Assembly: GCA_035222895.1 (NCBI GenBank)
Contig: JAVYIG010001812.1
Coordinates: 1 to 64,000 of the forward strand
Source of the DNA: Strongylocentrotus droebachiensis
Lineage: Eukaryota; Echinodermata; Echinoidea; Camarodonta; Strongylocentrotidae
Length of the DNA stretch: 64,000 bases
Reading direction: 5' to 3'
Part shown: positions 1 through 11,886 of the stretch, one piece after another
Numbering within the stretch: position 1 is the stretch's first letter
How the letters are laid out: every line of letters starts with the position of its first letter
Made by a program: the position numbers and the translations under genes
The notes under the pieces: generated by a model
The model's database searches: none
The model's input: only the letters and a program-made list of their open reading frames with translations
Told to the model about the DNA's origin: nothing

Positions 1-941
1 GATTCATTTACTGCTCTTGACATGGCTTATTTCTCTCTCTCTCTCTCCATTTATCTCTCCCCTCTTTCTTTCCCTCTTTCCTCTTTTACTTTTTACCAGT
101 TTCCTTATATCTTTTCTCCTCTTCTAATTTTTTTGGTGATATTTTAATGCCTTTTATTAAAGTGATTTGATGTTTTTTCTGCTGTTAATTTCAATTATTA
201 CATTGTCGTTTTTTTGTTTTAATGTTTTTTACTACTTTTAATGCGTATTATTCTAATATGTTAGTTTTATACTGTTCTTACCTTTGCTTGTGAGCTCTGG
301 TGATATTCATTATTTATATTTTTAGTGTATACATTTTTATCCTGTTCATGACCATGATGTAAAACAGATTTTGTATCTTCAATGTAATATCTGATTCTTG
401 TTATCCTGAATAAATATATTTCAATAAAAATGTTCTTTCTGGAAGAAAAAGATCTGGCTCGAAGTATATATTTAAATAAATATTTTTTTATTCGTAAGTA
501 TTTCTGAACTCGTCTACTAATAGAGCTAGGGTCGGGGTTATGATTAGGGTCAATGTTAGGGTTAGGTACTTTGTATCATGGAGTGTGAAGCCATGACCGT
601 GCAAGAGTTGAAGAGGATTGTGACATGAGTGAAATAGATGGAGAAAGTAAGGTATATAGATCAAGAGTTGGGGTTGACGGTGACAAACATAACGCACAAG
701 GAAAGCTTACTAGTGCTCGATTTTGATATTTGATGAAAATAGTATTCATGTACCAACAAAAATCGGTTGGAATTACGGGAAAAGGGATATCTCAAATCAC
801 AAAATTGCCGAGGTAGTCATGCGAGGGAATAATATGCAATCTATTTGCATACACGATCAAAAATTTCTCTTGAAATTGGATTCTTTACATTGACCACGGT
901 TTCGGGCTTTACAAGGATTTGCTAGTCATGTTTCGAACAAT
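1..941. other. AT-rich stretch, possible 3' UTR of an upstream gene
   Basis: No coding region is supported. The first 430 bases are T-rich and end in two plus-strand poly(A)-type hexamers (AATAAA at 409-414 and 423-428), as at the 3' end of a plus-strand transcript whose coding part would lie outside the window. This is inference only. The remainder, including a few GGGTTA-like words near 535-570, shows nothing I can name. Confidence 0.25.
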
Positions 942-1085
942 GTCGGGAAGGAGGGGGAGGGGAGAGAGAAAGAGAGAGAGGGGGTAAGGACGAGAGAGAG
1001 AGAGAGAGAGAGAGAGGGTATGGACGAGAGAGAGAGAGAGGGAGAGGGGGTAATGACGAGAGAGAGAGAGAGAGAGAGAGAGAGG

Positions 1086-1135
<50 letters not shown>

Positions 1136-1145
1136 GAGAGAGATA
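942..1145. repeat. (AG)n microsatellite, imperfect
   Basis: Near-continuous AG dinucleotides broken by GGGGTAAGGACG-like interruptions that recur about every 35-45 bases, so a longer unit has been duplicated inside the dinucleotide array. Open frames over it (Ser-Leu or Arg-Glu repeats) are artefacts. Confidence 0.95.
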
Positions 1146-1601
1146 CGTCTGGGTACGCCGATTGATACAGTCTATATTGGGAAGTGCGAAAATCACCCCC
1201 CAAAAAAGGATTTTATAGGTAGGGGCGTTGCAAAATATGAACATGATTAAAGGATTTGGGGCTTTGCAAGTCTTGCAAGGAGTCGAAAGGTTCAACAGCT
1301 TTTTCAGTTCCTTCTATTTGACCCCTTTATCTGCACTTCTCCACCCATCATTTTCATTCACGTATTCCATTCTTTTATTGTTTTCTTGTGGGTTTTTGAA
1401 GAGGAAGAATAAAGAGTCCACGTCACTGATCACGCTAATCATCATGGATCGTGACGCCCATAGAGACGGCGGGAAATAAGCCATATTATTCCATGGGATT
1501 CGTCACCGACGCGGTGGCGTAGCCAGACCTTCTAGCCCTCGGGAGGGGCACAACTGTGGTCCAATATCTTTCATTAGGAGAGTCACTTGTTGAGGGCACA
1601 G

Positions 1602-1742
1602 GGGGTGTTTCACAAAGATCCTAAGTCGAAGTTGGAATTAACAATTACGGAAAGCCATTAGCGTCTATGAAAATATGCTCTCCATAATATTTAAGTCCAA
1701 CTAAGAGTTAATTTCGACTTATGATCTTTGTGAAACACCCCT
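1602..1742. mobile_element. short foldback MITE (GGGGTGTTTCACAAAGAT family)
   Basis: The left end GGGGTGTTTCACAAAGATC is matched by the inverted right end GATCTTTGTGAAACACCCC, and the pairing continues inward with mismatches (AAGTCGAAGTTGGAATTAAC against GTTAATTTCGACTT). About 141 bp with no coding capacity. A second, interrupted copy lies at about 10453-10757. Confidence 0.8.
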
Positions 1743-1917
1743 AGGTTTGTGTTGCAGATGGGAGTATCTTGAGAAGAAAGTAGACGCTTCAGAGAACACC
1801 TCTACATCTTGTGCGTTCCATTAGGCTGATTGATTGCCAGTGATTCCATAACCTTCTAATTTCTAATTAAAACATGGCTGCATTTTCATTTCCTTGGTCG
1901 GAACTCTGTCAGGAGGG

Positions 1918-2022
1918 GCCAGTGGCGGATCTAGGGGGCCCCGTTGAGCAAAGAATATTTTCTCACGAATTGAGCCCCCTCTTTGGGCCCCCTCCCTTGC
2001 CGCCGGCTGGATCCGCCCCTCA
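1918..2022. mobile_element. small foldback element, CAGTGGCGGATC termini (hAT-like?)
   Basis: CAGTGGCGGATCTAGGGGGCCCC on the left pairs imperfectly with GGGCCCCCTCCC and GGCTGGATCCGCCCCT on the right. Termini starting CAGTGGCGGATC are common on nonautonomous DNA transposons. The hAT assignment is a guess because no clean 8-bp target duplication was seen. Confidence 0.45.
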
Positions 2023-3584
2023 GAGGGACGACAAAGTTTCCCCCTTGCCCCTCCTCCAGATGTGCCCCGGAGTTGTCTTCGCCATCACGTCATTACCAAA
2101 ACCTCCAATTTTCAAGGAGACGATTCTTTCCCGTCAAATGATCCGATTTAACCAAATGTTTATCTAGACTGAATGTAAGCATTCGTGTCTCATCTGCAAG
2201 CATTCGTTTGTGGCTCGATGAACTAGTTGCTGTAATTGAAGAGACACAAAAAGAAACTCAGGAGTAATTCCAATGCACATCAGAGTTCGATAGCTTTCTA
2301 TATGCACTGAGCACGTGTAATTTCGTTGGGCAAGAACAGAATTGTATTCAACGAACAAAAATGTTCTTGAGATTTTATAATAATTTGGCGACAAAGAAAA
2401 ATAATGATTATAAAGGGGAGGTTCTAAAACAACTTCAATTTTTGTGTGTCTTTTTTTGATTTTTTTTCCCCATTTTTTTTTTTTTTTTAATATTTTTTTT
2501 TCTCCATGAAAATAAATAAATCATTGGGATGTCAAGCATTTAAACAAACACAGTCTATAGAACACTTTAATATGGTAAAAGACTAGTTTATTGTACATCC
2601 GTAGTTAAAGCCCCTCTAAACTGTTGGGAGCCCCACAAATTTGATAGGAAAAAAATTACTTAAGTTGTATTATAATATAAAATAGGACGTCATTTAAAAT
2701 ACAAAATTCATGATTACTGCGAGAACCTAAATGTTGTATTCTTTTATTAATATTCGACTCTAAACACATTATTTTGGGGGAAATCTTTCCAGAAGTGTAT
2801 CTTAAATGACGTCCTCTTTCACATTATGATACAATTTAAATGAAATTTTGCCATCAAATTTGTTGGCGAATTTGGGGCAAAGCAACGAGATATAATCAAA
2901 ATTATCAATCTATAATCACTGATTGTAGACTATATTGGGTTTCGCAATAACGAGATCCTAGTGTAACAGAATTATGTGAGAGAGTGAAGCGACTGAGTTT
3001 TAGAAAAAGATTTCACTGTAAACCCACACAAAATTTTATCTCTGATGCAACATCTAACGTATTGGGAGCGCATAATTATAATTCTTATTATCTTAATAAT
3101 CTTGTCTTCCCTTTCTCCCCTTTCCTTTCTTTTTTTTCTTCGTGTTTTGCACCTGTAGGTTTTTGCGGATTTTGTTCATCTCCTCTAAAGGCCGCCCGGG
3201 GCACGTACCACCTCTGTCCCCTTCAAGTCACTGCCGCCACTGTCTTTCATGCTTTTAGCAGTTTATAAGGGACAAAACCTACACAATCATATTGTGAGGT
3301 CATCGCGTGCATTCACTTTAACCTATAGGAAAAGCCCTCTCACACATTTACGCGCATGGACCTACGTAATAATGTATACTCATCACCAATGCGTTCGAGA
3401 AGAAACTTTTGACCAATCAGGACCGCGTTACTAAAATCCTACTCCAAAAATCATACGTAACAATGAAATGCGCAAGTTTTGTGTTTATATTAGTAACGCA
3501 TTACCTACAAGAGATTCATTCTTTAAGAATTCCCCTTGCATTAAAGACGTTTGCTCTGCTCCTGTCTTTATATCTCAAAGAAAA
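2023..3584. other. intergenic, no gene seen
   Basis: AT-rich single-copy-looking DNA with a poly-T tract near 2460-2500. Short open frames show no domain, repeat or splice support. The last about 120 bases (from an in-frame ATG at 3468) could belong to the 5' end of the gene that follows. Confidence 0.4.
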
Positions 3585-4830
3585 ATGGCTCGCCGATCTT
3601 CTCGTAAGCGACGATTTTTCGCCCGACTTCGAAAGAGAATGGGAAAGAGTATGAGGAGACTGTGTTGTCTCTTGTCAGGTAGGAATATTTTCCTAAAGCT
3701 CCCCCAATGGTCATATACCTTATTAAACACATAAACACAGTATTTACATTTTAATAGTGTCTTAATGTAAATCAGATTTATTGTTTCTGTAGTTACCAAA
3801 CTCCAAAGCTTCGTCGAGCACTACCCGAAAATAGGGTGGTACTCTTTTGACCACCATTCACTGTTCAGCTTTGTTCTATCATTATTTTCTATAGCAACTT
3901 TGAAAATTACGATTTTATTTTTGGGGTGGTATTTATTTATTTACAGCCACCGAGGATGACAGTACTGCCAACCGAAGTAATGTTTTGACAGCAGAAGCCC
4001 TCAAAATGGTAAGAATTCTATTAAAACCCAATTCTTCAATATTCGTAAAACTTCTATTCAACCAAGACAATCATAGTTGGAATTAAATCATTCTTTTGCT
4101 CTCACGCGCCTTTCGTTCTCCTGCTTTAATTAGATTTTCATTTTAATCTTCTCTCTCCGAATATACAATATTCTCTCTCCGTATTGGTTTGTCCGCCTCT
4201 CTGTATGCAATTTTAAGCTATTACACAATATTCAGCTCTCATCTCGTATAATTCCTTTTCTTCGTTCAAACACAGTTCCACTCTACTACATGTAATATCA
4301 ACGATACATTCAGTGACTCGACATCATTGTGGAGTTTGGAAGAGGGCTTCCCAAGCATCACGTATTACCCAATCATCGCTTCAAAGCAAAACGACAGCGA
4401 TAACAACGACGTCGACGATGATAACGATGACGAAAGTATCGCATCTGACTGCTGTCAGCTCCATAACAAAGTCTTGATCGAGATTCATCATGAAGATGAT
4501 AACGATTCATTGTTATCTGACACTACTTCTAGTTTGATCAGATTCATGGACGAAATGGACAATGATAATTTCACAGACGTGTCCAGCATTACAACCGACA
4601 ATGAAGACGATAACGACACGTTTACAACAGTCACCGATTTGACATACTACACCCATGATCTTTTCGATGACGACAGCAGTGACGTCATACTTGATCTCTC
4701 CCTCACCGAAGATGAATACGAACTTATCAATGGTAGAGACCAAACAATCGAAAGTGATTTTATCATTGCAACGACTTTTCTAGATGAAATCATTTCTGAG
4801 GTCGCCTTCAAACTGGATTCTAACAATTGA
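3585..4830 (+). CDS. novel three-exon gene: basic N-terminus, acidic C-terminus (236 aa)
   Basis: Coding exons are 3585-3678, 3947-4008 and 4276-4830. Introns are GTAGGA...TTACAG (268 bp) and GTAAGA...ACACAG (267 bp). Exon 1 ends with one base of a codon, exon 2 supplies the other two and ends on a codon boundary, and exon 3 is open from its first base, so all three join in frame with no stop. The product is 236 residues. Residues 1-25 carry 13 Arg or Lys and no acidic residue (MARRSSRKRRFFARLRKRMG...), resembling a nuclear or nucleic-acid-binding tail. Residues from about 75 on are Asp/Asn/Ser/Thr-rich, with EDDNDS and EDDNDT repeats and a late FDDDSSDVILDL segment. No signal peptide or membrane segment. 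ATG 3585 has A at -3 and G at +4; an in-frame ATG at 3468 would add 39 residues. AATAAA follows 48 bases after the stop. I recognise no family. Splicing is inferred from sequence only. Confidence 0.72.
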
Positions 4831-4878
4831 ACCTCGGATATATTTTTGTTTTAAAAATGACAAATACTCAATTATATA

Positions 4879-4884
4879 AATAAA
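4879..4884 (+). terminator. poly(A) signal AATAAA
   Basis: Canonical hexamer 48 bases past the TGA of the three-exon gene, in AT-rich sequence. It supports a real transcript end here. Confidence 0.6.
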
Positions 4885-5640
4885 TTTGGATATGCTATAC
4901 TCAAATTGAAACTACCTTTGTGTTGATGTTGTGTGTGTGTATGAGTGAAAACTTGTGAAATAATAAGAGTAGAAAACCATTCAAACTCAACTAAAGTATA
5001 CTGTAGTATTTAACCTTAGAAGTTCAAACATTTCCTTTTTCTTTCTTCTTTATTTCTTTTCCACATGTCCCACCTGCCCCAAATAGGGGATCTTAAGGGG
5101 GAGGGTTATAGACACTTAATATTCTGTCGGCACATGTTCTACCCCCCCCCCACTTCCATAATTTAAGAACCCTAGCTACGCCAATTGGGAAAGTCTCTAG
5201 GCTCCAAGATTCAATCGCATGCGTCGCTCTATAATGACGTTAACATTGCAGCACTCGATCGCTGTTTCTTTTCTCCTCATTCATTGCGGTCTTCATCAGG
5301 TTGTTATTACTCCGGTACCTTCGTAAATTGGACTAACTGGCCGCGTTTAGAGGCGACCAAGGTTGGAAAAACAGGAGATAATGAAGGGAACAACTTCTAT
5401 GACAATAGACCGTCTTCTTCTTTTTTTTAAACGTCAACTGCAAAGTGATTTGCGCAGGAAAACAAATCACTGGGTATTATTCTTATGACGTTGTCACATT
5501 TTTTGTGTGGGTGTGTTTCATTTATGAAGTTCAAGTTCAAATGATGAAGTTCAAGTTCATATCAAATATCAAAACAGGTGACTTATTTGGGTCATAAACA
5601 CTGAATGTGTGAATAAAAACACGTATACACACAATCTTCT
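4885..5640. other. intergenic, no gene seen
   Basis: Contains a TGTG tract near 4930 and a poly-C run at about 5144. No supported coding region or named repeat. Confidence 0.4.
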
Positions 5641-5659
5641 CCTTCTCCCTCCCCCACCA

Positions 5660-5705
<46 letters not shown>

Positions 5706-5830
5706 CGTCTCCCCTCTCTCTCTCTTTCTCTCTCCCTCTCCCTTCCTCTCCCTCTCTTTCTCTCTCTTTCTCTCTCTCTCTCTTCCTTCACCCCCTCTCC
5801 CTCTCTCCCTCTCTCTCCTCTCCACTATTC
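5641..5830. repeat. (CT)n microsatellite
   Basis: Continuous polypyrimidine strand of CT with CCT and CTTT interruptions, about 190 bp. Confidence 0.95.
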
Positions 5831-7677
5831 CCTCATCTCTCAATACTTGTATTCTACCCCAGTCTTTCATTTTAAATGAAGCAATCCGATTACTTTATAA
5901 TATGTTTGTTGGTTTTTGAACCAGGAACAAAAAGTCAAAGCTGAAAGAGCTATCTAATGTTTTTACAGATGAGGAGCAACACAAAAAGTCTTGAGAGGCT
6001 CTTCGAGTCATAAATCGGTGGAGAATATACTTTAAAACCTCTAGTTAATTTCAGTTCTCCCGCGATATTCAATAGTTTAATATTTAATTGAGCATATCCC
6101 GAGACAACCATTTCTTTCCAGACACATTAAAAATAAATCGTAATACACAGTCATGTTTATAGTTTACTTTATTCATATCCCTTATTGAAGCAGACATATT
6201 TTGTTAACATGCGATGCTTTCACCTCTATCTGCACAAAGAATCCTCATGTATTCCTCCTCCCCTCTCTTTCCTTTCCCTTCGCCCCCCCCCCCCCTCCAC
6301 CGTCCTTCATCCTCCCTTCACCCTTCTCTTCTCATCACCCACTCCCCCTCCCCCTCCCTCTCCCTCTCCCCCACCCCCTCCTTCTCCCTCTCCCCTCCCC
6401 CTCCCAAATCGGGCGTAAATTTTTGTCATCATAAAGATTCTAATTTTACGAGCGAGAGAATATTGACAATGTTCGCGGGCGCCTGGATACAGAACTATAA
6501 GGCACTCGGGAGCTGCAGCTCACCCCCCCCCCCCCTCCTCTCCCTTCTTTGTACCCTTATTACTCCCTTCCCCTCCCTATATTTTAAGAAATTCTTTGTA
6601 TTAAAAAAACACTATCTATTATTACCCATGTCGGAATTCATTAAACTTTCATTTGAAAAATCCTGAATTATTGATCCTGCATAAATCAATAAGACATCGT
6701 GCATGGTCTAGATTTACGGAAAGTTCTCCCAGACCTCCCAGACTCAATAAATTCATGTGAAACCCTATATTCAATGCGTAGGAAGCATTTCTGTCAGAGT
6801 ACATAGTTTGATCTTTTCCCAGTTCTGAAATAATATTCAATAGTATTTCCGGATTTATATAAACATCCATCACTATATTTCATAACTCCCGTATATTTCT
6901 TAAGTTTTCTGTGTCAGACATATTTACATTTTCATTTTCATCAATCATCATTATCACCGACATATCACCATCATCACCATCACCAGTTTGTGTGTGGGGG
7001 GTATCAACCCCCCCCCCCCCCCCGATCCCTACCCTTGGCTATCACGCTATCAAGCAAGCGTTTATTGTGATAGCCCTTCTTCTGCTACATTACTTTAATG
7101 AATAATTCTTGGTATCAAGAAAGAAAGAGGGGTGGAGGAAGGGAGAGGATTGTGGGAGAGAGTTCAATCATGCAGTTACATTTTGTTTTGATATCAACAT
7201 TTCTATTATTATTATTATATTGCATACACGTTAAACAAAGATTGGGTGTGTTTTGTCTATGTTGTATCGCTAAAAAGTAAGTTGGTTTGTATGTTGCAGA
7301 AGAAAATAAATTCAATTCAATTCAATATACCGCCTCCAATCATTATACGCAAATAGATCGGGGCAACCCGCGGGCCAGCACACGTGCTTGAGATGTGACA
7401 TGAGTGAGACTTATCGATTTGGCGCGAAGGCTTAAATTTATTCTACACTGTGTACATTTCATTTTCCATGTGCTCAGGCTCGTGTTGTCATGGATACGGA
7501 AATCATGTTCGGAGGGGATGCATTAGTGTAACTGAATACCTGGTCATGTGAGGCACGTAAAGGAGAATGTTTCCCCGGGAATGTCTAGTGATTATACATG
7601 CACTGATATTTATTTATTCACATTCTGAGCTAAAGCCAATACAGAAATACCATGGATGATTATTTCCCTTTCTTTCG
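5831..7677. other. intergenic with polypyrimidine and poly-C tracts
   Basis: Holds a CCTCCC-type polypyrimidine tract at about 6256-6411 and poly-C runs near 6283, 6521 and 7007. A TTCAATTCAATTCAATA pentamer run is at about 7310. No coding region is supported. Confidence 0.5.
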
Positions 7678-8418
7678 TTTAAAGGGCCCATGACATCGAA
7701 ATACAAATGTATTCCTGTTGGTGTGCAATCCTGCATACATCTCATATTTTGATATGTAAACTTCTGAATTTATTTCATAGGTTTTTAAATATTTTTTGAA
7801 ATATTTGTTTTTCAAACTTGCTAGGCTCCACGCCAAAAACCTCCAGATCTCATTCCCCTTGTGACATCATCTGTCAGTCATCAATAAGCTAACTTGAGAA
7901 AGTGGCATGTAACTTTGCCAAAGTTGACCACCTGCTTCAATACCACAAACAATAGCAACATATAAGTTGCTATGACAGACATGTCAGACCAATATTCTAG
8001 AATAGACAATGGTATGTAATTTCCCCCAGCTTAGCACACGTTCATAATAGAATTGCAGGCTTCCATACAATAATACATCATCATTGCCTTTGTCTTCCTG
8101 GTGATGCTACAGCATGTCTGACATTGCAACTTGTATGTTGCTATTGTATTAGGTATTGTAACAGGTGGTCGACTTCGGCAAAGATACATACCACTTTCTC
8201 AAGTTAGCTCATTGATGACTGACAGATGATGTCACAAGGGGAATGAGATCTGGAGGTTTTTGGGGTGGAGCTTAGCAAGTTTGAAGAAAAAAATATTTAA
8301 AAAAATATTTACAAATCTATGAAACAAATTCAGAAGTCTTCATATCAAAATATGAGATGTATGCAGGACTGCACACCAACATGAATACACTTGTATTTCG
8401 ATGTCATGGGCCCTTTAA
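7678..8418. mobile_element. 742-bp foldback MITE with TTAA target duplication
   Basis: The ends are TTTAAAGGGCCCATGACATC and its inverse GATGTCATGGGCCCTTTAAA, and the two halves pair over nearly their whole length (for example CTCCAGATCTCATTCCCCTTGTGACATC on the left against its complement at about 8229-8257). TTAA flanks both ends (7679-7682, 8415-8418), as for piggyBac-type elements. No transposase is encoded. The right TTAA is shared with the next MITE. Confidence 0.85.
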
Positions 8419-8598
8419 AGCCCCTCTGCACTAGTTTGGCTAGGAGGGATTAGAACTCCCTGCATGGTCAATGAGAGGTGGTTATCTCATCGAACCAGCT
8501 CTCAATTAACATAAGAAAAGGGGACCATGGGGGATCAATGGTCACCAATTAGGTACTGTTTGCTATGTACAGGCCCAAGTAGTTCAGAGGGGCTTTAA
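8415..8598 (-). mobile_element. TTAA MITE family A, copy 1
   Basis: About 184 bp bounded by TTAA with ends AAGCCCCTCTGCACTA and CAGAGGGGCTT. The interior matches three other copies (18351-18523 same orientation; 47372-47567 and 59886-60083 opposite), sharing words such as GGTTATCTCATC and CTCTCAATTAACATAAG. It starts on the TTAA that ends the preceding element. Confidence 0.85.
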
Positions 8599-8739
8599 AT
8601 AGGCTCTCATATAAGGCCTTTATTCTTTTTTGTTATGTTAATTCTTGATTGTATCTTGTCATTTCGAATTCTTCTGTTGTATTTGTATGCTGTCAGCGAA
8701 ATGAAAATAAATAATGTATACAAATATTAAATAATTTCC

Positions 8740-9642
8740 TACACTGTCGCTCATAAAGGTGGAATTTTTTTTTTTACCCCAATTTATGGAATTATTTTAA
8801 AAATAATTTAAAAATAATAGATCTATATAATAGTATACATTCTCAGATTTTATTGAATAATAATTTGCCAATGTGTGTTTTGCGGGACTGCTAAAGCATG
8901 TGTATGCTACTATGCTTATTAACTAGGGGACCTAGACGCCCTCAAGTCATAAATGACAGTAATGAGGATTAATGCCCCCCAAAAAGGGCACTAATATAGC
9001 ACATCGACACGGTTTTGATCCTGGGGCCTCACAGTTACGAGGCCATTGTTTTGTCACTAAACCATGACTGTACGCAGCGGGGGCCTAGGGTAGGGGGCAG
9101 TTTTCATAAATTTAAAAAAAAACAGAAAATGCAATAAATTTTCAATAATTTATTGCATTTTACCCCGGTCCCCAACATAAAAAAATCCTCTGGACGGCCA
9201 TGCATTATGGCTCAATGCATGGGCACACAGAAGATATTTTATGTTAGGAACTGGGGTAAAATGACATTTTATTTATTTATGGAAACTGCCCCCTACCCTA
9301 GCCCCCGCTGCGTACAGTCATGGTTCAGTGACCAAGCAATGGCCTCGTAACTGTGCGGCCCCATGATCAAAACTGTGTCGATGTGCTATATTAGTGCCCT
9401 TTTGTGGGGCATCAATCCTCATTACTGTCATTTATGACTTAAGGGCATAGGTCCCCTAGTTGATAAGCATAGTATCATACACATGCTTTAGCAGTCACGC
9501 AAAACACACATTGGCAAATTATTATTCAATAAAATCTGAGAATGTATACTATTATCTAGATCTATTATTTTTAAATTTTTTTTAAAAATAATTCCATAAA
9601 TTGGGATAAAAAAAATATTCCACCTTTATGAGCGACAGTGTA
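8740..9642. mobile_element. about 900-bp Tc1/mariner-like foldback with TA duplication
   Basis: The left end TACACTGTCGCTCATAAAGG (8740 on) is the inverse of the right end CCTTTATGAGCGACAGTGTA (to 9642), and the two arms pair almost throughout, meeting near 9191. TA dinucleotides flank the CACTGT/ACAGTG ends, as in Tc1/mariner nonautonomous elements. No transposase remains; it is essentially a complete long palindrome. Confidence 0.8.
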
Positions 9643-9689
9643 TTTACCCAGGGTAGCTACATCATTATCAATTTTGCTCTTCCTGCGGG

Positions 9690-10025
9690 ACCTGTATTTA
9701 TTATCATCTCAGCATTGCTGGGTACTCATTTGCATCTTGGTGGATGGTGGCAAATGTGGATTAATGCTATGCCAAAGGATTCGAACTCTTAAAGATAAAG
9801 ACAAGTTCTGGTCATGCGATTGCATTGTGAAAGAAACGTTGTGAAATCTATCAGAAAAGGTTGATCATCTAGCATAAAGGTGTGTACTGCAAGGTTCTGG
9901 AATCATCAAAATGATAAGAAATTTGGCCCAGTCTTCGTAAAGTGACAAGCTCTGTACTCAGAAAAATGTATTTGGGTCTTTACCTTTAACCTTTGCATTG
10001 AGAGTCAAGTGAACGGACCAACAAT
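9690..10025 (-). mobile_element. tRNA-derived SINE fragment, split by a MITE
   Basis: Minus-strand SINE pieces flank the MITE at 9789-9989. The left piece has CTGGGTACTCATTTGCATC and ATGCCAAAGGATTCGAACTC (inverse of a tRNA B box); the right piece CCTTTGCATTGAGAGTCAAGTG continues the tRNA-like head. The same arrangement is seen uninterrupted near 18180-18290. Confidence 0.6.
9789..9989. mobile_element. TTAA MITE family B, copy 1 (nested in SINE)
   Basis: TTAA-bounded. Its interior (TTCTGGTCATGCGATTGC, GAAAGAAACGTTGT, GGTTGATCATCTAGCATA, GCAAGGTTCTGGAATCATC) matches the copy at 17562-17957. This copy is internally deleted compared with that one and sits in the T-arm region of a SINE head. Confidence 0.8.
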
Positions 10026-10452
10026 TTCCTTCTTCGCAGTGATTTTAAACTTCAGGGTAATCATGAGTGATTACATAATTATTATACGAAACTTTTACTG
10101 AAGATCCAAAACCACGTATTATTTTGTGATGAGAATCTTGATGTGAACGAGATGAGAAATGACCAACTAAAGAACGGAGCACGCAGTATCATTGTGTGAT
10201 AAACTTAAAATGAGTGTCATTTCCATCAAGTTTCTGTCACTTTTAATTTATTTTATTGTTTGGGATGGGGGTATAGACAACCCATCTAGTGAGTGACACA
10301 TTAAGTGATTAGTGTAAGCTGTTTCTCTCGACTTCCGTTTGCCCTTAAAGCAGAGCTCAAGATTAGCTCTCTAGGACGAACTTAAGATGTGCAGCTGAGC
10401 AGAGGGACACTGTACACATGTTGGCCGACATTGAATTCGGCAGTCATGGCAA

Positions 10453-10757
10453 ATCACAAAGATCCTAAGTTGAACTAAGCTTTAAGTTGGACTTAACAAT
10501 TTTGGAAAGCCGTTACCATCTTTGAAAATATTTAGTAAAAGTTATTTTAAAAGCCAAAAGGCTTAAAATGTTGATTCATATCTTCTATTATCAAGGAGAT
10601 TTCATGTTCTTGATGTGTAATTTATGAAAAGTCTTAAATACTTGAACTTTCACTTTTGAATATATTTTATTTTAAGGCTACAAAATTAATGGCTCTCCAT
10701 AATGTTTAAGTCCAACTTAGAGTTAAGTTCGAATTCGGTTCTTTGTGAAACACTCCC
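10453..10757. mobile_element. foldback MITE of the 1602-1742 family, with internal insertion
   Basis: TCACAAAGATCCTAAGTTG on the left and TTCTTTGTGAAACACTCCCC on the right match the termini at 1602-1742. About 150 bp of extra AT-rich sequence separates the shared GAAAATAT and GCTCTCCATAAT words. Confidence 0.65.
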
Positions 10758-11061
10758 CTGCATTGGAGAACAAACTTTCTGTTCTATTTTAGACATGTTT
10801 GATATTCATCAAGAATTTGTAGTTGGTATTGTTGTTATTTGTTATGTTGTTGTTTTTGCACACTGTGTCTTGGATTGGCAGTGATATTTTCAGATCCTTC
10901 AGAAACCGATACTTTGGGGGTGTAATTCTTCCCTGACCAGCCATTGAGCTATACGGTAACGCATCAAGATAGGTGCACCAGTCTGTACTCGATGGAGAAA
11001 ACGCGATTTTAACGAGGCCACTGTTTGGGGATGGAAGGGGTCCTATTATTTATATTTCATG

Positions 11062-11068
<7 letters not shown>

Positions 11069-11122
<54 letters not shown>

Positions 11123-11301
11123 CTCTCTCTCTTCTATTCTCGTCCTTCTCTCCCTCTCTCTCCCTCTCTCTCTAACCCTCTCATTCTCTATATTTCTATC
11201 TATCTCTCTCTGTCTCTCTCTGTCTCTCTCTGTCTCTCTTTGTCTCTCATTCTCTCTCTCTCTCTTCCTCTCTCTCTCTCTTCCTCCCTTTTTCTTCCTC
11301 T

Positions 11302-11342
<41 letters not shown>

Positions 11343-11350
11343 TCTCTCTA

Positions 11351-11382
<32 letters not shown>

Positions 11383-11402
11383 GCCCTCTCTCTCTCTCTC
11401 TA
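11069..11402. repeat. (CT)n microsatellite, long
   Basis: About 330 bp of CT with CTGT, CCCT, TTTCT and TCGCCC interruptions, the longest nearly pure CT array in the window. Open frames here are Ser-Leu repeats and not genes. Confidence 0.95.
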
Positions 11403-11765
11403 TTCCCCATTGTCATCAACCAACAAAAGGGCACAGGGGCATTATGCCTCTATAAGCTGACATTTTCATCTATCCGCATGCCACCACATATCCACAAAAG
11501 GCGGATATTATGTTACAAGGCGATTGATCAATTTCATCAAGTTTGTCAGCCCTATTGATTTACCACACTCTGAAGGATGTTGCTCAATGAGAGAGCTTTG
11601 AAAACTACTGTATCGTACGAATTTTCTAAACAACAAGAGAAATATAAGGAGGGTGCACATGGTGCAATATAAAATCCGTTTTGGAAGAGCTGGGCAATGG
11701 TATTTCGAAGAAATCGATCCAAGATGCATGAGGGGGTTCTTCTTCTTCTGCATATGTTCTTGATT

Positions 11766-11886
11766 TTCTCCCTACCCCTCCCCCTCCCCCTCCTACCTGC
11801 CCCCTCCCTATCTACCCCCTCCCCCATCTCTCTCTCTCTCTCTCTCACTCTCTCTCTCTGTCCTCCTTCTGCCTCCCCCTCTTCCT
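11766..11886. repeat. polypyrimidine (CCCCT/CT) tract
   Basis: C-rich then CT-rich polypyrimidine sequence directly left of the minisatellite. Confidence 0.85.

Noticed and set aside
520-575. GGGTTA-like words suggesting telomeric repeats
   Set aside because: Only a few degenerate words, no array.
909-1295. Open frames of 76-128 codons over the AG/CT array
   Set aside because: Pure translation of a dinucleotide repeat; overlapping frames are open on both strands.
10973-11558. 160- and 177-codon Ser/Leu-rich frames
   Set aside because: They are the (CT)n array read in two frames.
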